Shown here piece by piece: positions 37,027 through 46,351 of a stretch of DNA of 64,000 nt. Location of the stretch: the NCBI RefSeq assembly GCF_009731465.1, contig NZ_AP021887.1, positions 1,358,001 to 1,422,000 of the forward strand, in the 5' to 3' direction. Below the pieces are notes generated by a model, which made no database searches, was not told where the DNA came from, and worked only from the letters and a program-made list of their open reading frames with translations. Positions within the stretch are counted from its first letter, which is position 1, and the number at the start of each line of letters is the position of its first letter. This stretch comes from Streptococcus sp. 116-D4. GTDB taxonomy: Bacteria; Bacillota; Bacilli; Lactobacillales; Streptococcaceae. A program made the position numbers and the translations under genes.

Positions 37027-38716
37027 AACTAGTTTCTATTCTATTTATGTATATTTCAACCGTCGTCCCTTTTGCGGGGGCAGAATCGATCTTCATCTGG
37101 TAGTCTTCTCCAAAATGAAGTTTGAGCCGTTGGTCAACGTTTTGAAGACCAACTCCTCCACGTTTGAGGTTACTCTGACTATTATCGCTAGCATCTTGGA
37201 AGCCAACTCCATCATCCTCAATACGTATGACTAGTCCCTTATTTTGTTTCTGGACAGAAATTTTAATATGTCCCTGACCTTCCTTCTCCTTGATGCCATG
37301 GTACAGGGCATTCTCTACTAAGGGTTGTAGGACCAACTTGGGCAAGACTAGCTTATCAAAGGCAGGATTCTCCTCAATCTCATATTCCAGCTTATCTCCA
37401 TAGCGTTGTTTTTGGATAAAGAGATACTGGCGGACATGATTGATTTCGTCAGACAGGCAAATCAAGTCCTTGCCTTGATTGAGCGCCAGGCGGAAATAGG
37501 TCGCCAAGGACTTGGTCACTTGCACCACTCTCTGACTATCCTGAAATTCAGCCATCCAGATGATAGTGTCCAAGGTGTTATAGAGGAAATGGGGGTTAAT
37601 CTGGCTCGATAGGGCTTGAAGTTCGTACTGGCGGGTCGTTTCTTCCTGTCTACGAATATCTGACATCAACTGATCAATCTGATCCAACATGGCATTGAAC
37701 TGACGAGACACTTCTCTCAGTTCATAGGCACCCGCTTCCTTGGCACGAAGATTCTGATTACCAGAAGCAATCTCCAGCATGGTTTCTCTCAAGTCATTCA
37801 GAGGAGCAATCCAGCGTTTAAGACTAAGCCACACCAAGCAGAGACAGGCAAGAAGAGATAAGGTACTAGCCCCAAGCAAGGTCCACAATAGTTGACTCCG
37901 AACCTGGTCTAACTTCTCCAGTGAAGACACACCAAGCACCGTCCAATCAGTTCCAGCAATCTTTTCTTGACTGACATAGGATTGGTGGTCTGGCGTATAA
38001 CCCTGCCCTGTCTCAATGTAGGGTTTCATGGCCTCCATTTCGCTAGACGAACTATAAACTGTGTGTTGAGGATGGTAAACAAATTCATGGTTTTCATTGA
38101 TGATAAAGGCAAAGCCCTGCTGACCCAACTGAAGTTGGTTGAGAAAAGCTTCCAGAGTTTCATAGGAAATATCCAAACGAAGCACACCCAGATTGGCACC
38201 CTTTGCATCAACAAGTTCTTGGGTGACGGAAATAACCCACTGACTATCTGATTTACGAGCTGGAGTCAAAACGGGCATGGCTCCCTGATGAATAGCCTTT
38301 TGGTACCAATCCTCAGCCATCATATCAGAGGAAGTTTTCATCTGCACACTGTCATCTGTAGAAATGACCTGACCAGATTTGGTGACCAGTACAACAGCTT
38401 TCAAATCTTGGTCTGCCTTCAAGATAGTCAAAAATAGATTTCGGATTCCCTTGACCTTGTCTTGACTGGGATTCTCAGCATAGGCTAGGACATCCGTCTG
38501 ACGGGTCAAACTGGTCGAGGTGGTTTCTAATTTTTTGATATAAGACTGGATAAAGTGGCTAGTTTGGCTGATAGTCGTCTGGCTATTGCCTTCAATGGTA
38601 GCCTCAATGGCTGATGAACTAGATTGATAGTAGAAAGTCCCAACCACGGCTAGGAGAATGAGAAAGACCAGAAAAATGGAAATAACCATTTTGACTAGGA
38701 GAGAGGAACGTTTCAT
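37025..38716 (-). CDS. zmpS: Sensor histidine kinase, LytS/YesM type (ZmpS-like)
   Basis: 563 residues: membrane helix 1 (about 9-30), an extracellular Cache-like sensing domain (about 40-270), helix 2 (about 277-299), HAMP (300-350), then the His_kinase domain with the phosphorylated His376 in QINPHFLYN and an ATPase domain with N and G boxes (LVENALYHGI, GVGLQNVDQR). It overlaps the regulator gene by four bases. The neighbouring zmpB and the same arrangement in pneumococci suggest that it governs the protease; the signal is unknown, though Cache domains usually bind small molecules. Confidence 0.88.
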   Translation of the reverse strand: MKRSSLLVKMVISIFLVFLILLAVVGTFYYQSSSSAIEATIEGNSQTTISQTSHFIQSYIKKLETTSTSLTRQTDVLAYAENPSQDKVKGIRNLFLTILKADQDLKAVVLVTKSGQVISTDDSVQMKTSSDMMAEDWYQKAIHQGAMPVLTPARKSDSQWVISVTQELVDAKGANLGVLRLDISYETLEAFLNQLQLGQQGFAFIINENHEFVYHPQHTVYSSSSEMEAMKPYIETGQGYTPDHQSYVSQEKIAGTDWTVLGVSSLEKLDQVRSQLLWTLLGASTLSLLACLCLVWLSLKRWIAPLNDLRETMLEIASGNQNLRAKEAGAYELREVSRQFNAMLDQIDQLMSDIRRQEETTRQYELQALSSQINPHFLYNTLDTIIWMAEFQDSQRVVQVTKSLATYFRLALNQGKDLICLSDEINHVRQYLFIQKQRYGDKLEYEIEENPAFDKLVLPKLVLQPLVENALYHGIKEKEGQGHIKISVQKQNKGLVIRIEDDGVGFQDASDNSQSNLKRGGVGLQNVDQRLKLHFGEDYQMKIDSAPAKGTTVEIYINRIETS

Positions 38717-39450
38717 CGGCCTTCTCCCTTCTTAAACTGACGAGGTGTCACACCTGCGATCTGTTTAAAGCGTTGGGTAAAATAGTTCATATCTTCAAAA
38801 CCAACCTTCTCTGCGATCTCATAAATCTTCAGATCGGTAGTTAAAAGCAAAAGCTTGGCTTGTTTGACACGTTCTCGCACCAAATAATCCTGAAAAGGTA
38901 GGCCCAACTCTTTCTTGATCAAAGAACTCAGATAAGTCGGACTAAAGCCCAATTCACTGGCTAAACTCCTTAAACTAAACTGGTTATCAGCCAGATGGGA
39001 GTGGATTTTCTGGGCCATGTTTCCTTCAAACTGATCGGTCAGTAAATCTTGTAACTGCTCTTCTTTCTCTTCTTTGTCCAACTTTTGCTTGATTTTCCCC
39101 AACATTTCCTCAATGTCCTGACGAGAAAAGGGTTTGAGCAGATAGTCGTCCACTCCGAGTTTGACAGCAGAAAGAGCATAATCAAAATCATCGTAGCCTG
39201 TTAAAAAGACCAAATGTACCTGAGGATAGGTTTCTCGGACCAGACTGGCCAACTGGATGCCATTAAGCTGCGGCATGTTGATATCGGTTAAAATGATATC
39301 TGGCACCTGCTTTTGTATCAATTCCCAAGCCTGCCTTCCATTTTCAGCTTGACCGATGATTTCCATATCATAGGCTGCTACATTAACCAGCTTGGTCAAA
39401 CCTTGTCTTACCAGATATTCATCTTCTACGATTAAAATTGAATAGGTCAT
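38713..39450 (-). CDS. zmpR: Response regulator with AraC output domain (ZmpR-like, YesN family)
   Basis: 245 residues from ATG 39450 (MTYSILIVEDE), where AAAGGAGAG provides the ribosome-binding site; the frame is open 18 bp further. Receiver domain with acidic pocket Glu9-Asp10 and phospho-acceptor Asp56 in ILTDINMPQ, Lys near 106, linker, then an AraC-type double helix-turn-helix (about 145-243, SLASELGFSPTYLSSLIKKE and the second motif ending YFTQRFKQIAGVTP). It pairs with the kinase gene it overlaps. An extended -10 TGCTATACT lies upstream. Confidence 0.9.
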   Translation of the reverse strand: MTYSILIVEDEYLVRQGLTKLVNVAAYDMEIIGQAENGRQAWELIQKQVPDIILTDINMPQLNGIQLASLVRETYPQVHLVFLTGYDDFDYALSAVKLGVDDYLLKPFSRQDIEEMLGKIKQKLDKEEKEEQLQDLLTDQFEGNMAQKIHSHLADNQFSLRSLASELGFSPTYLSSLIKKELGLPFQDYLVRERVKQAKLLLLTTDLKIYEIAEKVGFEDMNYFTQRFKQIAGVTPRQFKKGEGR

Positions 39451-39520
39451 GCTTCTCTCCTTTGCCACTTACTAGTATCAGTATAGCAAAATTCTCCTCT
39501 AACTGCTTAGGAAAGACTTC

Positions 39521-40633
39521 TTAATCTACATAATCTAGTAAATAAGCGTAGCCTTTTTCTGCCATTTGGTCTTTGGGAATAAAGCGGATAGAGAGACTAT
39601 TGATACAGTAGCGCAAGCCCCCCTTGTCCTCTGGTCCATCCGTAAAGACATGGCCAAGGTGAGAATCTCCAACTCGACTTCTTACTTCCATGCGTGTCAT
39701 ATTGTAAGACTTATCTTCCTTGTAGGTAGCAACATCTGGACTGATTGGTTGGGTGAAACTAGGCCAACCACAACCAGACTCAAACTTGTCCTTTGATGAA
39801 AAGAGGGGTTCGCCAGTAGCCACATCCACATAGATACCGGGTTCAAATTTATCCCAGTAGCGGTTTGAAAAAGCTCGTTCTGTTTGATTTTTCTGGGTAA
39901 CTGCATACTCCTCAGATGACAAGGTCTTTTTCAACTCTTCATCGCTTGGTTTAGGATATTTGCTGGCATCGATGACGGGGTAGGCCGCCTGATTAACATT
40001 AATATGGCAGTAGCCATTTGGATTTTTCTTGAGATAGTCTTGGTGGTAATCCTCCGCCACCACAAAATTCTTCAAGGGCTCCTTTTCAACCGCTAGAAGT
40101 TGATCGTATTTCTTAGCCACCTCATCAAAGACCTGGTTAATCACCTCTAAATCCTTGTCATCTGTGTAATAAACACCAGTACGGTACTGGGTTCCCACAT
40201 CATTTCCTTGTTTATTTTTGCTGGTTGGATTGATAATGCGGAAGTAATGAAGCAGGATTTCCTTGAGGGAAATTTGATTAGCATCATAGGTGACATGAAC
40301 AGTCTCCGCATGACCTGTTTGGTTAATCAATTCGTACTTGGTTGTTTCCCCTCTACCATTTGCATAGCCTGATACGGCATCTGTCACACCGGGAACGCGA
40401 GAAAAGTACTCCTCAACTCCCCAGAAACAACCACCAGCCAGATAAATTTCGTGCAAATCTGCGTCTTTACTAACTTCTGTTTTTTTCACTGTTTTTCCTC
40501 CTTGGCTAACTGCTGCTTTCTCAATTTGCGAGCTATCTGTCTGCCCTGCATTTCGCATCAATAAAAAATAGAAACCGCTTATAACTAGGAAAAAGATTCC
40601 TGCCAAGACAAACCATTTTACTTTATCATTCAT
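39521..40633 (-). CDS. msrAB: Membrane-anchored methionine sulfoxide reductase fusion MsrAB (MsrAB2)
   Basis: 370 residues: N-terminal membrane anchor (about 6-27), MsrA domain with catalytic Cys69 in GGCFWG (about 60-215), and MsrB domain (about 225-365) with [17 protein letters not shown] and catalytic Cys343 in RYCINS. It repairs both stereoisomers of oxidised methionine in surface proteins, outside the membrane. The TlpA-like thioredoxin gene and ccdA just upstream supply electrons, matching the pneumococcal CcdA2-Etrx2-MsrAB2 chain. Confidence 0.95.
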   Translation of the reverse strand: MNDKVKWFVLAGIFFLVISGFYFLLMRNAGQTDSSQIEKAAVSQGGKTVKKTEVSKDADLHEIYLAGGCFWGVEEYFSRVPGVTDAVSGYANGRGETTKYELINQTGHAETVHVTYDANQISLKEILLHYFRIINPTSKNKQGNDVGTQYRTGVYYTDDKDLEVINQVFDEVAKKYDQLLAVEKEPLKNFVVAEDYHQDYLKKNPNGYCHINVNQAAYPVIDASKYPKPSDEELKKTLSSEEYAVTQKNQTERAFSNRYWDKFEPGIYVDVATGEPLFSSKDKFESGCGWPSFTQPISPDVATYKEDKSYNMTRMEVRSRVGDSHLGHVFTDGPEDKGGLRYCINSLSIRFIPKDQMAEKGYAYLLDYVD

Positions 40634-40642
40634 GACCTTTCT

Positions 40643-41206
40643 CTACCCCATTTCCTTCAATGTCTTTAAAATCATATCCTTATCCATAAAACCTGGTTGC
40701 GTTTTGACCAGCTTTCCTTCCTTGTCTATAAAGGCTTGAGTTGGGTAAGAACGGACACCATAACTTTCCAAAAGTTTGCCTGATGGATCAATTAGAACTG
40801 GAATATTTTTATAATCCAAGCCCTTGTACCAGTTTTTAAAGTCTGCTTCTGCTTGTTCACCTTTGTGTCCAGGAGAGACCACTGTCAAGACCATATAATC
40901 ATCACCAGCATCCTTAGCGATTTCATCCGTATCTGGAAGGCTGGCTAGACAGATGGAACACCAAGAAGCCCAGAATTTGAGATAGACTTTCTTGCCTTTG
41001 AAGTCTGATAAACGATAAGTCTTACCATCTACTCCTGTTAATTCAAAATCAGCAACCGCCTGACCCTTAGTGGCAGTTTGCGCACTGACTTGTTCTGTTT
41101 TGGTTTGCTCCTTCATAGTAGCTTCGTCTGACATATTTTTAGCCGAACAGGCTGCCAAGCAACAGATTGAGCCTACTCCAAGGAGACATGTTTGCCATTT
41201 TTTCAT
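40643..41206 (-). CDS. Lipoprotein thioredoxin of the TlpA/ResA type (Etrx2-like)
   Basis: 187 residues from ATG 41206 (MKKWQTCLLG), behind AGAGGAAGAAG. It has a type II signal with lipobox LAAC and lipidated Cys20, then a thioredoxin fold with the redox pair Cys83 and Cys86 in SWCSIC. It carries reducing power from CcdA on the membrane to MsrAB. The open frame continues 21 bp upstream, overlapping ccdA, but that start lacks a ribosome-binding site. Confidence 0.92.
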   Translation of the reverse strand: MKKWQTCLLGVGSICCLAACSAKNMSDEATMKEQTKTEQVSAQTATKGQAVADFELTGVDGKTYRLSDFKGKKVYLKFWASWCSICLASLPDTDEIAKDAGDDYMVLTVVSPGHKGEQAEADFKNWYKGLDYKNIPVLIDPSGKLLESYGVRSYPTQAFIDKEGKLVKTQPGFMDKDMILKTLKEMG

Positions 41207-41219
41207 TTCTTCTTCCTCT

Positions 41220-41930
41220 CTATTCAAATAATGTAGTCAAAATAGAAGCATTCCCCAAAAGTACCAAGATTCCCATCACGATAATGAGGAAACCACCCAC
41301 TTTTTTGAGGGTTCCGAGGTAAGGATGGAGTTTTCGGAAATGTTTCAAAACATAGCTGGAGGCGAGAGCTAGAACCAAAAATGGTAGCGCCAAACCCAGC
41401 GTATAGATCAACATGAGACCAGCTCCCTGCCAAGCTCCTGAACCACCTGAAGCTGCTAAGGCTAAAACAGAACCCAGAACTGGCCCCACACATGGCGTCC
41501 AAGCAAAACTAAAGGTTAACCCCAGTAAAAATGCCTGACTATAGCCCTTACCCTTCTGCTCCTGTCTCTTTAATTGTAGCCTTCTTTCCTTGTAGAGACC
41601 CTGCAAATGTAAGACTTCCATCTGGTGTAAGCCCAAGAGAATGATAACGGCACCTGTCACATACTGAAACCAGGAAGCATACAGCAAATTGCCTAAAAAA
41701 CCAGCTCCATAGCCCAATAAGATAAAGATAAAAGAAATCCCCGCTATAAAGGCCAGAGTTCGCAATAAACTGACAAATGAGATTGAAAATTTGCCACTAG
41801 AAGCCTGAAAATCATCTTTGTCATCCAACAAGACCCCTGCATAGACCGGTAATAGGGGTAAAATACAAGGAGAAAAGAAGGAAAGAATCCCAGCAAGAAA
41901 AACACTAATAAAAAAGATTACATTATCCAT
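41220..41930 (-). CDS. ccdA: CcdA-type thiol-disulfide membrane transporter
   Basis: 236 residues with six membrane helices. Two conserved cysteines sit in the paired helices: Cys22 in FFSPCILPLLP and one in TPCVGPVLG near residue 148. They relay electrons from cytoplasmic thioredoxin to extracytoplasmic lipoproteins. It is the first gene of ccdA-etrx-msrAB. A TATAAT box at 41963-41968 (minus strand) is the likely -10 of the operon. Confidence 0.93.
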   Translation of the reverse strand: MDNVIFFISVFLAGILSFFSPCILPLLPVYAGVLLDDKDDFQASSGKFSISFVSLLRTLAFIAGISFIFILLGYGAGFLGNLLYASWFQYVTGAVIILLGLHQMEVLHLQGLYKERRLQLKRQEQKGKGYSQAFLLGLTFSFAWTPCVGPVLGSVLALAASGGSGAWQGAGLMLIYTLGLALPFLVLALASSYVLKHFRKLHPYLGTLKKVGGFLIIVMGILVLLGNASILTTLFE

Positions 41931-41962
41931 TGCCTTCCTCCATTCTTTGATTTGATAGGACT

Positions 41963-41968
41963 ATTATA
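41963..41968 (-). promoter_or_regulatory. Probable -10 box of the ccdA operon
   Basis: TATAAT on the minus strand about 33 bp upstream of ccdA. The -35 region is T-rich without a clear match, so the call is tentative. Confidence 0.45.
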
Positions 41969-42050
41969 ACTCCAAAACTCCAGAAAAAACAGGGACAATG
42001 ATAGGGAAAAATAGGAATTTAATCAGTTTATTCAGAAATTTGGCACAAAA

Positions 42051-42074
42051 AAAGCCAGACAAGGTCTGACTTTG
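42051..42074 (-). terminator. Terminator after the RimJ/RimL-like acetyltransferase
   Basis: Minus-strand stem AAGTCAGAC / GTCTGGCTT with a three-base loop followed by TTTTT. Confidence 0.85.
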
Positions 42075-42097
42075 ATAGAAACAGAAAAGAAAATTCA

Positions 42098-42646
42098 CTA
42101 GTCTTCCCTACTTATCTGGTAATAAATAAGGTCCGTAACGTAGTCTTTTCTCTCCACACCATTGGTAATAGTCTTTAGATAGGACATCCCCGCTTTTTCC
42201 ATGACACGGCCTGAAGCTGGATTGAGACTGGCATAACGTGCCTTGACTTTTTGAAAGCCTACTTGAGTAAAGGAGAAGTCCAAGACAGCTTTCAAGGCCT
42301 CTGTCATCATCCCACGACCCCAGTAAACCTTGCCTAACACATAGCCAATTTCACAAGAAGAATCGTTCTCATCTATTGCAACGATGCTAATATCTCCAAT
42401 CACTTGTTCTGGATTTTCTTTGAGACAAATGGCCCATTTGTAATAGTTGGGATTGGCATAGGAGGCAACCCAATTGCGAATCGAGTTTCGAGTCACCTCG
42501 ACATCAGGATGAGGATTCCAAGTAACATAGGTCAGATTCTCAGTGGATGAAGCCCAATTCTGAAACATGGCTTCTGCATCACTTTCCACAAATCTTCGCA
42601 AGATTAAACGTTCTGTCTGTAATATTTGCGTACCGATTGCTTTCAT
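42098..42646 (-). CDS. GNAT N-acetyltransferase, RimJ/RimL type
   Basis: 182 residues of the GNAT fold. It opens ILQTERLILRRF, typical of the RimJ/RimL/ribosomal-protein acetyltransferase branch, with the acetyl-CoA loop YWGRGMMTEALKAVLDF near residues 108-125 and the late NPASGRVMEKAGM motif. The substrate cannot be told from sequence. It is monocistronic with its own terminator and follows the hairpin array at 42.7-43.1 kb. Confidence 0.85.
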   Translation of the reverse strand: MKAIGTQILQTERLILRRFVESDAEAMFQNWASSTENLTYVTWNPHPDVEVTRNSIRNWVASYANPNYYKWAICLKENPEQVIGDISIVAIDENDSSCEIGYVLGKVYWGRGMMTEALKAVLDFSFTQVGFQKVKARYASLNPASGRVMEKAGMSYLKTITNGVERKDYVTDLIYYQISRED

Positions 42647-42719
42647 GACGCTACCTCACTTTCTGATAGATGATTCTCCGCCCAACTTCCATTTAAATTT
42701 ACTTTGCTTTTGAATTTCT

Positions 42720-43142
42720 AAGCTCAGGGTAAAAACCTCCACTGGACCTTCTTAGCTTACTTGTTTCTATGCTCGGGGTAAAAAGGCTAAACTCAGTAAC
42801 AGCTAGAAAAACAAGTTTTTCATCAAAATCTTTGACGTGGTCGCTGTCTGGTTTGAAATGCGCTCTAGTAAACTTTTTCAAACCTAGTCAGCCTTGCGGG
42901 GGTGAGACGACGAAATCGAACTCTCTGAGTTACCGGACCTTCCTCGCTTACTTATTTCTATGCTCGGGGTAAAACCTTCCACTGGAGGTTCCTCGTTTTC
43001 TTATTTCTAGACTCGAGCTAAAAAGGTCCCCCGGACCTTCTCTCACTTTCTTATTTCAAGGTGAGGGGCTAAAAACCTCCACTGGAGGTTCCTCGTTTTC
43101 TTATTTCTAAACTCGGGGTAAAAAGGTCCCCCGGACCTTTTT
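42720..43142. repeat. Array of six 50-bp units with alternating hairpins, split by a 142-bp insert
   Basis: Units begin near 43120, 43071, 43021, 42971, 42780 and 42731. Each carries a small hairpin and the linker CTTATTTCTA...CTCGGGGTAAAA. Hairpins alternate between AAGGTCC/GGACCTT and AACCTCC/GGAGGTT. Spacing is 49-50 bp throughout once a 142-bp insert (42790-42931, short ends AACTCAG/CTGAGTT) in the fifth unit is removed. Every hairpin has A on the left and T on the right, so each could terminate in either direction. The array fills the gap between nadE and the acetyltransferase. It may be related to the pneumococcal SPRITE repeats. Confidence 0.82.
43120..43142. terminator. Terminator at the end of nadE
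   Basis: Stem AAAAAGGTCC / GGACCTTTTT with a three-base loop, beginning in the nadE stop codon and symmetrical for both directions. It is the first unit of the hairpin array. Confidence 0.85.
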
Positions 43143-43965
43143 ACTCCCAAAAGTCATCGAATACGGTGATGGGTAGGTGGCGTTTGTGTTGGCCTTTGTA
43201 CCACCAGTTTTCGATAGTCTCTTGGGCTTCTGGGTTAATTGTTTTTCCTTCTAGGTAGTCGTCAATCTCTTCATAAGTGACTCCGAGGGCTACTTCGTCA
43301 GCTAGGCCTGGTTTATCTTCTTCAAGGTCTGCTGTTGGGATTTTTTCATAAAGGGCTGGGTCTGCACCAAGTTCCTGTAAGAGTTGTTTTCCTTGACGCT
43401 TATTAAGGCGGTAAAGAGGGAGAATGTCCGCGCCACCATCACCAAACTTGGTAAAAAAGCCTGTGATATTTTCCGCAGCATGGTCTGTCCCAATGACCGC
43501 TCCGCTATGAGCACCTGCCAGGGCATATTGGGCAATCATACGGCTACGAGCCTTGATATTTCCCTTATTAAAGTCTGAAACAGGACTACCTGTCGCTTCA
43601 ACTGCAGCTGTCATGGCGTCTGCAGACTCTTTGATATTAACGACTAAACTGACATCAGGCTGGATAAAGGCTAGGGCTTTTTGAGCATCTGCTTCATCAG
43701 CTTGTACTCCATAAGGCAGGCGGACAGCGATAAATTTGTAGCTGTCATCACCCGTCTCTTCTCGCAGTTCTTCCATAGCTAGTTGAGCCAAACGACCTGC
43801 TAAAGTCGAGTCTTGTCCCCCAGAAATGCCTAGTACAAAGGTTTTAAGGAAGGAATGTTTTTTCAGGTATCTTTTTAAGAAATCAATAGAACGACGAATT
43901 TCTTCCTGAGGATCAATCACTGGTTTCACGCCCAGTTCTTGGATAATCGTTTCTTGCAAACTCAT
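43141..43965 (-). CDS. nadE: NH3-dependent NAD synthetase
   Basis: 274 residues, the single-domain ammonia-using form. The PP-loop [10 protein letters not shown] at residues 45-54 adenylates nicotinic acid adenine dinucleotide; DHAAEN and [10 protein letters not shown] motifs follow. It finishes NAD salvage started by the nicotinate phosphoribosyltransferase encoded immediately upstream, with a four-base ATGA overlap between the two genes. The stop codon lies in a terminator. Confidence 0.96.
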   Translation of the reverse strand: MSLQETIIQELGVKPVIDPQEEIRRSIDFLKRYLKKHSFLKTFVLGISGGQDSTLAGRLAQLAMEELREETGDDSYKFIAVRLPYGVQADEADAQKALAFIQPDVSLVVNIKESADAMTAAVEATGSPVSDFNKGNIKARSRMIAQYALAGAHSGAVIGTDHAAENITGFFTKFGDGGADILPLYRLNKRQGKQLLQELGADPALYEKIPTADLEEDKPGLADEVALGVTYEEIDDYLEGKTINPEAQETIENWWYKGQHKRHLPITVFDDFWE

Positions 43966-45422
43966 TCTTCTTCTCCTTCACCGAGGGCTTTCTTGCGCAT
44001 TTTGTCTATCAAGTCCATCTTATCCTGCCATACATCACGCGCCAAATCCACTGGATAATGCTGCGGATTGAGCACACGCTTGTACTCATCCCAAAGCTTG
44101 TCAAATTCCTTACGAGCATAATCCTGAATCTCAGTCAAGCTAGGCAAGTTGTAAATCAATTTTCCGTCTTTGAAGATATCCACCAAGAGAGGAACGGCAT
44201 CAAAATTACGAACAGTCTTCTTGATGTAGGTATAGGTCGGATGGAACATCTTGATTTCTGTCATGTCACTCACATCCACACCATCATAAGTGATATAATC
44301 GCCTTCTGACTTGCCTTTTTCACGACTGGTAATCCGCCACACCTGCTTCTTACCTGGCGTAGACACTTTTTCAGCATTATTAGACAGCTTGATGGTATTG
44401 CGCATGTTCCCGTTTTCATCTTCGATTGCAACGATCTTGTAAACTGCACCAAGAGCTGGCTGGTCATAAGCTGTAATCAGCTTGGTTCCCACACCCCAGA
44501 CATCAATCTTAGCCTTTTGCATCTTGAGGTTGAGGATAGTATTTTCGTCCAAATCATTAGAAGCATAAATCTTAGCCTCTGTAAATCCAGCCTCGTCCAA
44601 TTGCTGACGGACTTTCTTAGAAATGTAGGCAATATCCCCAGAGTCAATCCGCACACCCATAAAGTTAATCTGATCATCCAGCTCACGCGCCACCTGAATA
44701 GCAGCTGGCACTCCGATACGAAGGGTATCATAGGTATCCACAAGAAAGACACAATTTTTGTGGGTTGCAGCATAAGCCTTGAAAGCCTCATAGTCATTGC
44801 CATAAACCTGCACCAAGGAATGGGCATGGGTCCCCAAGACAGGAATGTCAAAGAGTTTACCAGCACGCACGTTGCTGGTTCCATTGGCACCACCAATCAC
44901 CGCTGCGCGTGTTCCCCAGATAGCCGCATCCATTTCTTGCGCCCGACGTGTCCCAAACTCCATCAAAGGTTCATCTTCGATGACCGAACGAATACGAGCT
45001 GCCTTGGTCGCCACCAAGGTCTGGTAGTTGACGATGTTCAAAAGAGCCGTTTCGACCAATTGACATTGGGCTAGAGGGCCTTCCACCTGTACAATCGGTT
45101 CATTAGCAAAAACCAAGTCCCCTTCTTGAGCAGAACGAACGGTCAACTCCAGCTTGAAATTGCGGAGGTAGTCCAAGAATGCACCATGATAACCAAGCGA
45201 CTCCAAATAGGCAATATCACTATCTGAAAAACGCAAGTTTTCAAGATAGTTCACAATTCTTTCCAAACCTGCAAAAACCGCATAGCCATTCTTAAAAGGC
45301 TGTTGGCGAAAATAAACCTCAAAGACCGCCTTTTTATTGTGAATCCCTTGGTCAAAGTAAACCTGCATCATGTTAATCTGGTACAAGTCCGTGTGCAATG
45401 TCAAACTATCATCTGGATACAT
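43962..45422 (-). CDS. pncB: Nicotinate phosphoribosyltransferase
   Basis: 486 residues, the longer Gram-positive form. It makes nicotinate mononucleotide from nicotinate and PRPP, the entry to NAD in an organism that cannot make the ring. The N-terminal [13 protein letters not shown], the [15 protein letters not shown] loop, the GTHAHS motif bearing the phosphorylated histidine position and the RIDSGDIAY motif are present. It is coupled to nadE. Confidence 0.95.
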   Translation of the reverse strand: MYPDDSLTLHTDLYQINMMQVYFDQGIHNKKAVFEVYFRQQPFKNGYAVFAGLERIVNYLENLRFSDSDIAYLESLGYHGAFLDYLRNFKLELTVRSAQEGDLVFANEPIVQVEGPLAQCQLVETALLNIVNYQTLVATKAARIRSVIEDEPLMEFGTRRAQEMDAAIWGTRAAVIGGANGTSNVRAGKLFDIPVLGTHAHSLVQVYGNDYEAFKAYAATHKNCVFLVDTYDTLRIGVPAAIQVARELDDQINFMGVRIDSGDIAYISKKVRQQLDEAGFTEAKIYASNDLDENTILNLKMQKAKIDVWGVGTKLITAYDQPALGAVYKIVAIEDENGNMRNTIKLSNNAEKVSTPGKKQVWRITSREKGKSEGDYITYDGVDVSDMTEIKMFHPTYTYIKKTVRNFDAVPLLVDIFKDGKLIYNLPSLTEIQDYARKEFDKLWDEYKRVLNPQHYPVDLARDVWQDKMDLIDKMRKKALGEGEEE

Positions 45423-45496
45423 ACTTTTCCTACTTCCTTAGCTAGAAACACATGAAAATTTTCAAGAACTTTCATGTATTCCAATAAATTAGTACT

Positions 45497-45525
45497 ATTA
45501 TATCACATTTTATCTGGATTGAGAA
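45497..45525 (-). promoter_or_regulatory. pncB-nadE promoter
   Basis: TTCTCA, 17-base spacer, TATAAT on the minus strand. Between it and pncB lies a hairpin (about 45450-45478, arms TACATGAAA / TTTCATGT), which has no T run and may be a leader structure. Confidence 0.65.
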
Positions 45526-45602
45526 AAGAGTAACAAGCTATTCTCCACTCTCCAGTTCATCCATGTCTTGCTCAAATTTTTTCTGAGCCCATTCTCCATA
45601 AC

Positions 45603-45827
45603 TTAATGCAATATATAAATTGCATTTTGTAAGATTTTATTAACAAAAAACTCTCTACTACAAAAAAGATAGAAAGTTTTCTGCTTATTCAATTTTTTCA
45701 AAATTTCTACGACATCGTAGGCCTTTAAATCTAATGTCTCAGCTGCGATTGTATTGTCCTCCATATCGTCTAGAAAGACACAATTTCTAGGTTCTAACTG
45801 GTACTTATCGAGAATCCCCTTAAACAT
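45603..45827 (-). pseudogene. C-terminal remnant of a HAD-superfamily hydrolase
   Basis: An open frame of 74 codons whose first 45 or so residues (FKGILDKYQLEPRNCVFLDDMEDNTIAAETLDLKAYDV split over the motif IV region) match the end of a HAD phosphatase: LDDMEDN holds the paired acidic metal ligands. The N-terminal half with the DxD nucleophile is missing, and the tail runs through a terminator-like hairpin into unrelated A/T-rich sequence. There is no ribosome-binding site. It is the relic of a deleted gene in the otherwise gene-free 45423-45910 interval. Confidence 0.7.
45645..45680 (-). terminator. Terminator-like hairpin in the HAD remnant
   Basis: Minus-strand arms AAAACTTTCTA / TAGAGAGTTTT around a 12-14-base loop, followed by TTG. 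It now falls inside the broken reading frame of the HAD fragment. Confidence 0.6.
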
Positions 45828-45910
45828 TACCCATATCCAGTATTATATTCATCAGTCTGCCTCCATACTTATGTGTAAGTCTCTCTTTGTATCATACCTT
45901 CATATTCTCC

Positions 45911-46321
45911 TTACAAATCCTTTTGGTAATAAAATCTTTTTCCTGTGTAGGGATAGTCTTGCAAAGCAAAAACTTCCTTGTAGCCATGTTTCTGATAAAA
46001 GTCCGGTGCCTGGAACTGGTAGGTATTGACAAAGGCAAAACGACAGTTTCGATTCTTAGCTTCAGTTTCTGCTTGTTGCAATAGTTTTGAACCGATTCCT
46101 TGCCCTCTCAGTTCCTCTTTTACAAATAAATACTCGATTTCTAGCCAATTTCCAAAAGTCTCTGCTATCAAACCTGCCAGGAGATTGCCCTTTTCATCTT
46201 CGACATAAAGATTAAGTGGCTCACTTTCAGCCTCTTCTCTTTTTGACCGGTTATAAACACGAATCAGATTCCCTATTTCTTGCGCTTTCTGGGATTCCTT
46301 ATTTTCCAATCTAAAGTACAT
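45911..46321 (-). CDS. GNAT N-acetyltransferase
   Basis: 136 residues, a single GNAT domain: beta4-alpha3 acetyl-CoA loop VKEELRGQGIGSKLLQQAE (about 72-90) and the late QAPDFYQKHGYKEV motif typical of the family. Substrate unknown. It has its own promoter with perfect -35 and -10 boxes (46352-46380) and GAGGAGGTTTAG before ATG 46321. It is probably a short transcript that ends near the HAD remnant. Confidence 0.85.
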   Translation of the reverse strand: MYFRLENKESQKAQEIGNLIRVYNRSKREEAESEPLNLYVEDEKGNLLAGLIAETFGNWLEIEYLFVKEELRGQGIGSKLLQQAETEAKNRNCRFAFVNTYQFQAPDFYQKHGYKEVFALQDYPYTGKRFYYQKDL

Positions 46322-46351
46322 CTAAACCTCCTCGAAAACTGATACAGCTTG

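Noticed and set aside
42699..42881. 60-codon frame in the hairpin array as a gene
   Set aside because: It spans repeat units and the insert, has no ribosome-binding site and no recognisable domain; treated as part of the repeat region.
44517..45074. A 185-codon plus-strand frame within pncB
   Set aside because: It is antisense to the strongly supported pncB gene, has no ribosome-binding site, and its composition follows the opposite strand.
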